From: Neoceratodus forsteri | Taxonomy: Eukaryota; Chordata; Ceratodontiformes; Ceratodontidae | Reading direction: 5' to 3' | Assembly (NCBI GenBank): GCA_016271365.2 | Contig: CM057454.1 | Location: 701,793,501-701,857,500 of the forward strand | Length of the DNA: 64,000 bases | In this document: in pieces, positions 42,200 through 52,830 of the stretch | How positions within the stretch are numbered: position 1 is the first letter of the stretch | Layout: every line of letters starts with the position of its first letter | Translations under genes and position numbers: made by a program | Notes under the pieces: model-generated | What the model was told of the DNA's origin: nothing | The model's database searches: none | Seen by the model: the letters and a program-made list of their open reading frames with translations, nothing else

Positions 42200-42740
42200 T
42201 TATTACTGGGAACTTACAGGAAACATTCTGACTCTGGGAATAGGGAATTCCAGTGTTGGGCTATTACTCGTCAACATCGTGGGTGTGCACCCAAGTGCTG
42301 CCCTGTATTTAGTAGGAATGGGGGGCTGCATTGGAGGGGGGGCAGGAGAGCGGTACAGGGCGTGGGCACCCCTGTCTACTTAGAAACATTTTTTAAAAGT
42401 ATATAAACATTGGGAATGGTGGGCAGGTCACCTAGAGGGGAGGGAGAAGAAAGAAGAGGTATCAGGGTAGGCGCAACACTCTGCTTAATAAATAAGTAGA
42501 TAGACAGATAGATAGGTAGACAGATAGTTAGATGGACAGAGGGACTGACAGAAAAAGAGAGAGACAGAGACAAGCAGACAGAACAGGGGATTGGTGGCTC
42601 ACTGCTGTCACTGCAGCCTGCAGCATGACTTCCAGATGCAGCTGCAGAACTCAAGAAAGTCCCATTTGTTCTCATAGAGAGAACAAAAGAGAATGACTCC
42701 TCTTGCTATGCTGGGACTTATAGGAGACAATATTGAGCGA
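42200..42740. repeat. modular repeat segment, copy C (short), with GATA/GACA tract
   Basis: GTGTTGGGCTATTACTCG, AAACATTGGGAATGGTGGGC (42405-42424), a GATA/GACA tract (42496-42585), GAACAGGGGATTGGTGGCTC (42582-42601), GCAGCTGCAGAACTCAAG and GACTCCTCTTGCTATGCTGG (42693-42712). The order is that of copy B at 38480-38945, and homology stops at about 42720. Confidence 0.7.
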
Positions 42741-44080
42741 ATGTAGAGAGAACATTGATGTGCCTGATGTATCTTTATACAGGTATGCTATTGTTGCCTA
42801 AGGACAACACATTTTTGTGATTTAACTAGTGTTGTAAGCTTACTGCACCGAGAAAGGGCTCTGTTTGGTTCGTTACAAGCCCAGCACCCAGCACCTAAAG
42901 CTCACATCCTGTGAACGGGTGAGGAAGGGATCGGAGTACTGGTGTGGGGATACAGAGTAATGGAGTGTAGATGTTGGTGGATTGCTGTGTCACAGAGCTG
43001 AGGAGGAGTATCACAGGAGACCTAAAAAACCTTAGAGAGAGCAAAAGCTGAAAGGTTGGTTAGAGTTGGCCACTGCAGTGCCTCGGTAAAAAAAAGAGGA
43101 AAATTCTGGAGGAGACTGGGATTTGGAAGAGCTGCAGTACGAAGCCACTAAATGACTGCAAGTAGATTAAAGCAACCAGCAAATAGCATTTTCAGAACTT
43201 AATATAGCAAACCTCTGCAGTTGTGGAATGAAAAGGGGGGGGGATTTAGTAAATGTTATTGAAGTGAATTTAAATTGAATTTATGTAAGTGCATACATAA
43301 CTGCGTACTACATATTAGTACAGGGGTAGAGTTGGGTAATTTATTAGTTTGGATATTATACATTACTTCAAGTAAAATCTGCTAGTTCACTAAATAACAC
43401 ATTTTAATCATTTCATTTATTTAAATTAATTAAGTTTAAAAATCTTCACGCCCTTTTGTCACCTGACGACAGAAGTATAATTTGTGCCGGCGCTGGCATT
43501 CTCTAGAATAAACAACATATAGCAGCAAGCAGCATAGCAAGCAGCTAAGCAGCTAACATCTAGCCAATAGCCAGCAATTAACGGCTATCATAGCCACATA
43601 TCTATTTTTACTCAGGCAGAGACAGGAATACATTTGGATTCAGACTGTGGCATGTGCTTAGAGACAAGAGCAAACAGAATGCTACCATGGGCAGTAAGTT
43701 ATTGCGATATTGTATAGGAAGCAGTCCAGAATATTTTAACATTTTATGAACTTGGTTACTGATACCATAATTGCTTTGTGCTAGGCTTATAAAAGGCATA
43801 TACAAGTAACTGTTCACAGATTAAGAAGGTGTGAGTAAGGATAGGGTGGGGAATCAATCATTATTTAATTATAAAGCCTTACAGGTCTTCATATTTTTCT
43901 CCCCCTATATTTTTGAATTTATCAGTTATATTAGTAGCCCAGGGAGACATGGTTCAGCCCCATGTATTGGAGTAACATAATGAGACAACATGGGGATCTA
44001 TCAAGCCGGGGAAAGATGTTTGAGTGTTTGAGACTTTGAGACTTCAAGACATGGAGAACAGCAACAATTAGAAAATTTGC
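42741..44080. other. interval without a recognisable gene
   Basis: AT-rich sequence. A degenerate AGCAGC/AGCTAGC-type cluster lies at about 43520-43590. I see no coding signal. Confidence 0.4.
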
Positions 44081-44087
44081 TGACTCT

Positions 44088-44828
44088 GAGCCCAATTCCA
44101 AGTCGGGCTATGCTGGCATAAGCTGAGATATGCCAAACCCCTTGGCATATCCCTCGACTTACGCCAAGCATTACGCCTTCTGGTATTCTAAGTGGCACCT
44201 TGCATCATCGTGGTTGTGGGCTATGACAATCGTGGGTTATGCCACCCACTATGCCACAGCCTGCAATGCCTCGGCGCAAGTGCGGGTTACAGCAGCAACA
44301 TCGCCCAGTTCCAGGAGGGCAGCTGTCATAACCCACTGGCACTATTACAAAAGCCACACTTGTATAGCTACCTTACAGCACCTCAGAGCTGTCCTAAGGG
44401 GCAACCAATGGCTGGCACCATTGGATGCCATCATGCAGTGCCATGGCAATGGTGCCATACTGCCCTCAAGCCCCCACAAGCCAACCCCTGCCCCCCACCC
44501 CCGATCATCTGGGTCCCCTGGGGGTCTGATCTATGGTTTTCCCCCAGATGCCTGTGCCATCTGTCCTCCCCCCATGCCCGCTGGTGTGTGCCATGGTGGT
44601 CCGGGGTGGGGGGGCTTCAGGGGGGCTGCCTGTCACCGGCCACGATTTGTGACATGTAGGACATATACACCATGCGCATGGCGTTAGCCTCCACATGGCG
44701 TGTTCTGCATGTCAGAAGTGCCAGGAACCTGCCACTATTGGAATGCAGCATAGGGTCCCTGGTGTAGTGGCAAGTGTTGCAACTCTCCTACGCTGGTGAG
44801 TTGCAGCAATCCTTCTGGAATTGAGCCC
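44088..44828. mobile_element. GC-rich Harbinger-like MITE with TCT duplication
   Basis: The left end GAGCCCAATTCCA and the complement of the right end (GGGCTCAATTCCA) match at 11 of 13 positions. Both sides are flanked by TCT (44085-44087 and 44829-44831), a 3-bp duplication of the type used by PIF/Harbinger elements. The 741-bp interior is markedly GC-rich compared with its surroundings and non-coding; the long open frames inside reflect the composition. No transposase is present. Confidence 0.6.
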
Positions 44829-44831
44829 TCT

Positions 44832-46225
44832 GTATGCACTAGTTATAAACACTATACACACTGTGAGAGCGCAACTTTTGTAAAAGCTGAATTAAATTTC
44901 AGCCACAATGCCACAACACCAAAGGGAAAGTGAGAGAGTGTGGAAATGTTAGTGTATGAAACCCTGTGAGGTCTACAACTGAATCAACAGCACTGTGGCA
45001 GCAAGTGGTCAAGTTGGTTAAAACAGAAGGTGCTGCTAAGCGAGTGTGGACTTTTTGTTTTCTATTAGATCATGTTTGGACTGGGAAAGCTGCAATCAGC
45101 AAAAAGCAAACAATAGTATCAGAAACAGTAACAACAAGGGATTTTGTTAAAATCTTGCTTACAGCTGAGAACGCTGAGAATGCTGAGAACGTACACAGTT
45201 TTTAACAATTGCAAATTACTAGGGGCTTAAATGACAGTATAGACTTTGCACCCTTTCTGAAATAATTTAGGTGCTGTGCTATTAGGATAGTGGCTGTCAT
45301 TACATATAGGACATAATAGAAATGGTTTCAGTTATGTACTTTGGCTACTTGATTTTCACTGAGCTGTGATCTGATATATACATAAGTTTTCTGTGCCTGG
45401 GGTCTTACACACTAGCCTACTATATATGTATATTTGGAATCCCTTGCAATAATACGATTGTACCAATGTATGCTATGTATTATATCACAAGTGACTATTT
45501 ATTGTAATTTATGATCAAATGTATTATGGGATAAAGGGTCGTTGGCTCCATGATTTTGACGTTTAACAATACAGGGTAATTTTAAAGAGACATACTCCAT
45601 TAAATTGGAGTTATTCTATTGGGTGTGGGTTTCTGTAACTCTCCCTTTCAACTGCATATAAATGGGCACATGATTTGTAGCTTCAGATCACTCTGGAGAA
45701 GCCTGGCAGTTGCAAGGTGAAACGTTAGTGAAATATTCGGCCACCCCGCCGCACTGAGATGCTGTCTTTGCTGTGTGAGTGTACTTTGCACTACATTAAA
45801 TGAAAAATTCACTTACATCTACTGTGTCTGGCTGCTTTTGGTTGCTACAGGTGCAAAGGTACTGTTTACTTTTGACTTAGTCTTTAAGAAACAAGCTTTA
45901 AGAAGTTTATATGATGCCAACAATAACCAGATGTAGGAAAACACTCAGTAGTGAGATACAATAGTAAAGTGCCTAACCAGCCAAGTACTGTCCAAAAATC
46001 TTAATAGTACCATTAGTGAAATGACATTTGCTGCTTTCACCAAATATGCACGGATTAACTGAGACAGATCCTAAGTACATTTTACTATCTCTGTATTTAG
46101 TGGCTCGCTGAATTTCATTATATGTGATGCTTTATGTTTGATACTTCTGGCATTTCCCCATATTAGTATTCGCTTAATCTCATTATATGTGATGCTTTAT
46201 GTTTGATGCTTGTAACATTTTCCTT
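44832..46225. other. unclassified interval
   Basis: Nothing clearly coding. A GCTGAGAAC triplication lies at 45163-45191. The segment 45640-45850 (including GGTGAAACGTTAGTG) looks like part of a repeat but I cannot name it. At 46115-46205 a 30-bp sequence (TCATTATATGTGATGCTTTA...) occurs twice about 57 bp apart, probably in the 3' UTR of the LINE tail that follows. Confidence 0.35.
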
Positions 46226-46345
46226 TATTTGTAACTGTATTGCTGTTGTGATGTAATTTCAACTGTCCTTTTCCAGGACCTCCTTGTAAATGAGCTTGCT
46301 CAACAGGGCTTTTTCCTGATAAAATAAATAAATTGAATTGATGCA
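46226..46345 (+). mobile_element. LINE 3' tail (L2/Rex-like) with TTGAAT-type ending
   Basis: CTGTCCTTTTCCAGGACCTC CTTGTAAATGAGC, followed by a CTTTTTCCTGATAAAATAAA end and ATAAATTGAATTGAT. A short hairpin-like UTR ending in AATAAA/TTGAAT repeats is usual in L2-type LINEs. No coding sequence is recognisable upstream. Confidence 0.5.
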
Positions 46346-46880
46346 TTGGATGACAACACAGTGGCTGCAGCTTCCTGCCTTAAGATTATTGCTATGGGTG
46401 CTCATCATTGGCTACTAGCTAAAGAATTGGGGGCCTAACTAGAAAAATCCACTAAATAAAGCAACATGATAAACAATGTGTCCAGTCCCAACTTTCCACT
46501 ACAAACCATTCCAACCCCTTCATGGGTGTTTCATACTACATTTGCAGGAGCATTGGAGGATGTTGGGTGGCTGTGCACAGGTCTGCCTTGGGGGTAAGCC
46601 ATGGGATTGGGGGGTATGTAGGTAAGCACTGGAAATGTAAGGGGATGGGACAGAACTGAACCAGAGGGATAGGAATTTAGCACCAAGGGGGAGAGCGTAC
46701 AAATGTAAACTGCACAAAATAAATATTGATGGCTGTGTCTGGATTAAATACTGAGTCACCTGGGTATCCCCTAACCTCTAGACCACCTGGTATGTCCATA
46801 TGTTTGGAACCGAGAAACATTTAGGTTGAGCTGTAACCTCCTTTATGTCTACAATTCTGCATTTCATTTGTACATTGACA

Positions 46881-46893
46881 TTATATATATATC

Positions 46894-46973
<80 letters not shown>
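46881..46973. repeat. compound (TA)n-(GT)n-(TA)n microsatellite
   Basis: TA repeats to about 46912, (GT)14 to 46940, then TA repeats to 46973. It directly abuts the palindromic end module at 46975. Confidence 0.95.
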
Positions 46974-46974
<1 letters not shown>

Positions 46975-46975
<1 letters not shown>

Positions 46976-47310
46976 AGATTAGAGGCAAAATCCATTCATC
47001 AGATTAGGTTGTTCCAGTGTGACAGTGAGGTTGAAAGTTCTCATTTGAGCCCCTGCTAAGCTCACTCCCTCACCAGATTGCGCAAGATACGCCGACCCCA
47101 ACTCTCACCCCCATCACATGTGTGAAAGAAGCAGAGGTATAGGGAATGGGGTGAGAGTTAGACTGACAACCCCAACGCGCACCCCGATGCTGGTTGGGGT
47201 TGGGCTGGGGGGTCCAAGGGGGGCTTTCAACCCTAACACTGAATTTCCTCACTTGTGTCGCTGTGGAACAACCCTAACTGATGCATTAATTGGAGGTTTT
47301 TGCCTCTAAT
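46975..47310. repeat. palindromic end module, copy 2
   Basis: GGAGATTAGAGGCAAAATCC (46974-46993), TTAGGTTGTTCCAGTGTGAC and GTTGAAAGTTCTC on the left pair with GGGGCTTTCAACCCTAACAC, GCTGTGGAACAACCCTAACT and GGTTTTTGCCTCTAATTTCC on the right. It is homologous to 18370-18730. Confidence 0.75.
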
Positions 47311-47439
47311 TTCCCTTCTTTTTGAGAATGAGGATGATAAATAGTGAATGGAATGCGGTCTGTGCTCCCACCATGTGATGTCTTGTTACATAGTAACAGG
47401 AAGTGCAAAGAAACACAAGCAGCAATGGTTACGCACATG

Positions 47440-48180
47440 GTAAAGCAAACATAAATGGTAAAGTAAACGTTAATAGAAATGCAAGCGTAAAATGACGCCG
47501 AAGCGAACAGTGATGCAAACGGACACACAAGCACGTACAAAACACAACTGGTAATGCGCACAATGATGGCACCAGTATTGTAAATGCAAATGTTAAGTGT
47601 TACAGCAACAAGAACGTCAAAGGTAACAGAAACGAAAATGCAAATGGAAGCGCGCACGTAAACATAAACCATAACGCGCACAGGCACAGTACCACAATTC
47701 TAAATGCAAATGGTAAAGTTAACATGAACAATAATGCCAGAGGAAAGAGAAACATAAACGTGAATGAAAATGCGTACGTAAACGCAAACCATAACTCGCA
47801 TGATCACGTTATCACAATTGTAAACACAAATGGTAATGGTAACAGCAACAATAACACCAAAGGAAACAGAAATGCAAAAGGAAATGCAAGCACATATAGA
47901 AACGCAAACTGTAATGCACACGGGCACAGTAACGCAATAGGAAATGCAAATGGTAACAGTAACAGCAACGAAGACACAAACCGAAAGAGAAGCGCAAATG
48001 CAAACAAAAGTAGTGCTGGAAACGCAAATCAAAACACAACAGAAACAGTAGTGGAAACCCAAATGGTAACAGTAATGCAACCACAAGTGCAAATGAGAAC
48101 GCAGGGGGTAATGCATACGGAGGCGTGCACGGGAAAGGTAACGCAAACAGGTACCAAAATGCAAGTGTAAATGCTAACTG
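47440..48180 (+). repeat. 120-bp minisatellite made of in-phase hexamers, ~6 units
   Basis: The anchor TAAATGCAAATGGTAA (variants) starts at 47581, 47701, 47821 and 47941, exactly 120 bp apart, with looser copies at about 47450 and 48055. Within a unit nearly every consecutive hexamer has the form NNNAAY (for example GTAAAC, ATAAAC, CATAAC), so 120 bp equals 20 hexamers. The phase lets long frames stay open, coding Asn at every second residue. Confidence 0.85.
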
Positions 48181-49220
48181 TTACAGTAATGGAAGCGCAC
48201 ACCTGTTTATGCCCAACAGCTGCATAGAGAAACACAGTGTGTACTAAGAATGTATGTATAATAATGGGCCTCGGAGCAGAAAATGAGGCGTTTGAATACT
48301 AAATTGCTTATATCTCAGGAACCATGCAACATAGAAAAAAATGTAAATTTCACATGACTCATGAGTTTCCTGGCTAGGTTTTCACTGAAGGGCTATGCAC
48401 TGTTGTGGTGAAAATTCTGTATCTCGCACCATTTTCGAGATACGAGCCCCGAAATGCATGGCGGAGACCCCCATGTTAGTCTATGGAAAAAATGTCAACT
48501 TCAGAGTACCGTAACTTAGTATCCATGCAAAAGTTTGTCACCAAACCACCAAAAGGCACATCTGCTAGATGTTGGCTGCCTTCCCTCCAAATATGAGCCC
48601 AAAAGACCAAACAGTTCTTTTGCAGCAGGGTGGCAAAGAACTCCTGTCATTTTGGTCATAGTCTGGAAAAGTAGTGTCGCAATTTGCAACACTTTTCACA
48701 AAAATTTGAGAAAGTGTCTCAGGTGCGATACTACTTTGCGACACTACTGTTTCCAGAAATTTGAAGAACATATTTCTGGGGTGTTTAACCCCAAAATAAA
48801 GACATGGCTAGCATCCTCAGGGTCCATTAGGTGAATACAAAAAGAATTGTGTCCATAGAGGGTCCCAATTTTAAACACCAAGCATTTTTCTGATCAGTAA
48901 CTGAAAACAAAATGGCAGACTGGCGACACTGCTTGGGCCATTTGCAACACTAAAAAGTGCATTTGCAACACTTTCAAACTTTTTGTTAACTTTTCCCTTT
49001 GACTTATAATGGGAATTTGTTTTTTGAATAACTTTTAAACCGTTTAATATTTTTGCACAAAATCTTCAAAAGGCACATCAGGGACCCTGGCCGCACGTTC
49101 CCTGAAGTCTTTAGACTGATCATGCAAACCATGCGACCTGTAAGCATGAGCAAAGAATTAACAGAAAACTGTAATTGCACATTCGGTTGTCGCTTAATCA
49201 CTCCGCAGCCGTATATCCGA

Positions 49221-49960
49221 CTGTAGCTTGGTTTAGAAACTGTTTTTCATTCTGAATGGCTTACTGGTCTGGACTTCTTCACCTATGAACTGCATAGTTT
49301 TTTTGCCATTAAAGTAACAGGAGATCAAAATATAGCACATTACCTAATGTGAAATGCAATTAAATATGTATGGTATTTGACTGCTTATAAATCCTACACC
49401 CTAAGAGCTGGAAACCTAGTTATTGTCAGATTTATCCTTTGTAGCAGTGCTGAAGAATCTGCAAACTTTGGTGACATTTGGTATTGCACTTTTAAAGTTA
49501 CAAGGACTTCAAATCTCACAATTTACTTACAGCACATGCAATGTTTTATAAAATTATCCAAGATATTTCATTGCTTATAACTCAGTTGCCCTTAATATTA
49601 TGTTAGATATGAGACTGTAGACTTGTTTACCTGTTGTTGTTACAGTAGGTTTCAGAACATACCTTTTGTGGGGAACACCGGTTGAGTAAAGTTGCAGGGA
49701 AAATTCAGCAGATAATTATTGTCAAAATTTCACAAAAATGTCCAACATGCTTATGAATCTTTGCAGTAGTAGAAACAGTAATTCCACCAAATTTCTATTG
49801 GTTCAATATTAATTTCAAACATCACTAATTCTGGGATGTGGCTGCCTCATAACCAGGAAATTACTGTGGGAGGGCAGATTTCTGCTCCTGCAATTGCTGG
49901 TCAGATTTCTTCCCTCCTTAATCTTACCTTCTTATATGGCAACATAATGAGGGCTGGAAG
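49221..49960. other. interval without a recognisable gene
   Basis: AT-rich sequence with no motif beyond what is noted for the flanking repeats. Confidence 0.4.
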
Positions 49961-50990
49961 TGCAGAAAGGTTATTCCCCTAAATAAAGATGTAGACCCCT
50001 CTTCCCCAGCTAACTATAGTCCCTCCTTCCTTTTTGCACTGGTTAACGTGCAAGAAAAAATCATTTTCTCCCAAGTTTCTGCTTACCTTAACTTACTTCT
50101 CTTTTTTTCTGACTTATAACAACAACAAAAAAAACATGGTACTGCTTCATCTATCTTATAGCTTATTAACTCTGTCCTGAAAGGGTTGGATCAGGGCCTT
50201 TTCACCTATGCCATCGTTATGACCTTTATAATGCATTCAGTCCTGTGTTCTGTCCCTTTCTCTTGACAATCTTGCAAGATCTGGCCTAACTGACCTCTCA
50301 GTCTCCTGGTTCCTTTCTAATTTGTTTGATCAACTCTAATCAGTCTAAGTATATGATGTCAACCCTATCTTCTGTGGTGACCCCCATGGCTCCATCCTGG
50401 GCCCATCTTTTCCTCCATTTTTTCTAAATGACCTTCCCTCAGTCTGTGTCTCTGTAGGCATCAATGTGTATGTGGATGATGCTGTCCTTTTTGCTTCCAG
50501 TGCATTGACTGCAGAGTTGGAAATAACTCTACAGCATGATTTTGACAGCATCAGTGCTGGTTCTGTTCTAACCTGCTGTACTTCAATGCCAATAATATTT
50601 CTTCATGACCCTTTGTTGTAAGCATCACTAGCCAGGCACCCAAGTACTTCAGTATTAATGACACATTGAAGAAGTCCTCAACTTTAAGTACTTTGGTGTA
50701 TGGCTCGATCATAACCTAGATTTTTTCTGCCCACATTGACTACATTGGTAATAAGTTACTCCCTAAGCTTGGCACCCTGTAGTACCACAAGGATTGCTTT
50801 CCAATTACTGTCTGCTCAGAGAGTGTCCTCAAAATGAACTCACTAGTGTTTGATTATATGAATCTGGTTTCCAGAGCCACCTCAATGTCAACCCTTGCCA
50901 CATTGAACTCCCAACATCTACAGTTCTCTTTCAACCAATTCACCCTCAATTCTCTTTCTCATACTCACCAATGTTCTCTCTCTCTCTAGA
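49960..50990 (+). pseudogene. Jockey-superfamily LINE reverse transcriptase, heavily decayed
   Basis: With frame changes, the translation gives an RT order: a region ending in DNLARSGLTDLSVSWFLSNL, then GDPHGSILGPSFPPFFLNDL (the GS.LGP.LF.lylndL block), then INVYVDDAVLFASS, where YVDD holds the catalytic aspartate pair. Thumb-like sequence follows with several stops. It is not the same family as the CR1-like copies with FADDTKIC; the YVDD/GSILGP style is closer to L2/Rex-like LINEs. No intact frame exceeds about 70 codons. Confidence 0.7.
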
Positions 50991-51215
50991 CTGACATCTC
51001 TGTACTTTCTAGAAAGCAAGCACCTCTCACACTGTGCCTATCTTAGGTGCATAGAGGAGGGCATTGGCTACATCTTGGACTGGGTAGCAGCCTGTGAGGA
51101 TATGTGCTTCTATAATGGAGATGGCCTGTATCCTTCTGAGAGGGGGGCCACAGTCCTTGGTGGAAGGTTCAAATTCTACTTGGATAAATATTTAAACTAG
51201 GAAAGGGGAGGCACT
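50990..51215 (+). pseudogene. CR1-type LINE ORF1 esterase, C-terminal end
   Basis: The translation reads YILDWVAACEDMCFYNGDGL, then PSERGATVLGGRF, and stops after LDKYLN at about 51200. This is the end of the SGNH-type esterase found in ORF1 of many CR1 LINEs, whose last block is DG.H.S..G with catalytic Asp and His. Here the His position is Tyr (DGLYPS, codon TAT), so the remnant would be inactive even if expressed. The endonuclease of the same LINE starts downstream. Confidence 0.7.
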
Positions 51216-51765
51216 AAAACTAAGAGAGACAACAGTTACCCATACTCGGATGGTGGAGCATCAATGAGGGAGAGTCCAAGTGGAGAAAACTCCACTAGGG
51301 CAGGGGAGCAAGAAGATTGGGACTGGGACAAGACAGAAAAAAGAGGGGTTTAACTTAGATAAGCAAAGGTAGAAGATTGAAGGAGACAAAGAATGGTGAA
51401 GGTAAAAAGGAAAGAGGTGAGCCAGTGGGGTTTAAGGGAACAATAAAGGCAGGAATAAGAAGAGGCAGCAGTGCTGTAGGCTAGAGGGAAGAAGGTATGG
51501 ACAGCCATGTGTGCTAATTCAAGGAGTCTTGGAAACAAAATTCCAGAGCTGGAAGCCATCAGGGTGGAGGCTAACAGAGTAGTGATGTGAGCACCACAAC
51601 TGAGACATGGTCATACTGGGCTACTCTCTGTTCAGGAGAGACTGGATGGGGAGAGGGGAAAGAGGAGATGTATTATGTAAAGGAGAAAATCAAGGCTATG
51701 GTGGTACAATGGAGTTTGCCCTTTAAGGGGCAGACCAAGTTGTCCAGGTGCACCCCTCTCTCAAG
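51215..51765 (+). pseudogene. CR1-type LINE, inter-ORF spacer and start of endonuclease
   Basis: After a 300-bp purine-rich spacer, the frame near 51507-51590 reads CANSRSLGNKIPELEAI, the first endonuclease block of CR1 LINEs (NARSL.NK..EL). After a frame change TTETWSYWATL (from about 51590) gives the catalytic Glu block. The copy stops at about 51765, where purine-rich sequence upstream of the DIRS-type element begins. It complements the 5'-truncated copies elsewhere by showing the N-terminal region they lack. Confidence 0.75.
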
Positions 51766-51779
51766 CTGAAGATGGTGTG

Positions 51780-51870
51780 CTCAGATGGGGAGGGGGAAGG
51801 GAAGGGAAGGGGAGGGGAGGGGCAGAAAAACAGAACAATAGGCAGAAAAAAGGAAGGGGAGGGGTTAAGG
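51780..51870. repeat. purine-rich (GGGGAAGG)n low-complexity tract
   Basis: GGGGAGGGGGAAGGGAAGGG and similar, followed by AGAAAAAAGGAAGGGG. Nearly all G/A on the plus strand. Confidence 0.85.
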
Positions 51871-52189
51871 GAGGTACATAATGGACAACACAGGAGTGGT
51901 TCAGCCACTTTTTGCTAAAGTTTTGATTTAATTGGAACTGCAGCACATCAGATTGACAGAAAGACTGAAGAGGTTTGTGCACTAGAATACATAAGGTAAG
52001 AAAGCTGAAAAAAGGAGAAAAAATATTTATATATATATGATAAGATTTGTATTACTTTACTCAAAGGAAATTGTTTTAAGGAGAATTGTACATGGATGGG
52101 CTCATGAGGTTTTTGTTTGTATGAATTTTCTTTGATTTAAAAAATGCTGAAGGGATCCTGAACAGAAAACCTGTGGGGGATAGTTCATC

Positions 52190-52830
52190 TAGTTTTCAGT
52201 GCCAGCGTTGCATTAGTTTGGAGGGTAAAAAATGTCCAGAATGTAGAGGAAAATGGAGGATGCATGTAGAGAGTGATTTGGCCTGTGTAACAAGTTGTCC
52301 GTTTAGGTGCCTTGCTGAACAAGCGTGTTGAACTGAACCTGCTCTGCTGCAGGATGATGGGGAACGCTAGTTCATTTGGTAATTTAATACGCTTGATTCT
52401 GGCTTTCAGAACCAGTGTTTCATCAGATTGAGGGTTGAAGTTGCAGAAAACGTGGTGCTTAAGGGAGGATGCGTGTGGACAGAGCTTCGGCCTGTTGTAA
52501 CAAGGTTTTTTCGTTTTTAAGGGCCTCACTGAACAAGCGTAGGGAGCTGAAACTGCGCTGTTGCAGGAGGCTGGAGAACACCATAGTCATTTGGAAGTTT
52601 AATTCATCGATTGGGGTTTTCAGAGCCAACGCTTCATGAGCTTGGGTGTTGAACTGGAAGAAAGCATGGGGAGTCAAACGAGGAGGCATCCAAGTTGGGC
52701 TTTGGCTCTCAGGGGGAGGGTAACAAGGTTCTGCAGTGGGGAGAAGAGCCTAAGGGCTTTGCTAGGAAGCGCATGGAGATGAACTGGTGCTATCGCAGGA
52801 TGCTGGGGAATTCCAGAGTTGGGCCTAGGG
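52190..52830. repeat. ~210-bp tandem repeat, three units, left of the DIRS-type element
   Basis: Starts marked by TTTTCAGTGCCAGCGTTGCA (52193), CTTTCAGAACCAGTGTTTCA (about 52402) and TTTTCAGAGCCAACGCTTCA (52617), spaced 209 and 215 bp. Each unit also has a CTGAACAAGCGT, a GAACTGAACCTGCTCTGCTG/CTGAAACTGCGCTGTTGCAG and a GGAATTCCAGAG-type block. Position between the LINE remnant and the gag-like region suggests it is the 5' untranslated or terminal region of the DIRS/Ngaro-type element; this is inference. Confidence 0.7.

Larger units (their letters stand above)
46975..49220 (+). repeat. large non-coding modular repeat, copy 2
   Basis: In this orientation the order is palindromic end module, minisatellite, AATACTAAATTGCTTATATC segment (48295-48314), TATCTCGCACCATTTTCGAG segment (48420-48439), AAACCACCAAAAGGCACATC segment (48543-48562), and CCCTTTGACTTATAATGGGA segment (48994-49013). 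The reverse complements of these occur in the corresponding order at 15740-18730. Copy 2 lacks the 245-bp tandem units and instead has repeated GTGTCGCAAT/TTTGCAACAC motifs (48670-48980). Confidence 0.65.

Noticed and set aside
44130..44687. 185- and 155-codon overlapping open frames
   Set aside because: They lie in a GC-rich MITE on the same strand in different frames, with low-complexity Pro/Ala/Cys content and no family resemblance.
45693..45723. Hammerhead-ribozyme-like CTGGAGA...GAAAC
   Set aside because: The catalytic core should read CTGATGA; two substitutions and no convincing stems I or III make a functional ribozyme unlikely.
47724..48170. 148-codon open frame with Asn at every second residue
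   Set aside because: It is produced by the 6-bp phase of the minisatellite; the opposite strand is also open over much of the array, and there is no domain or plausible start context.
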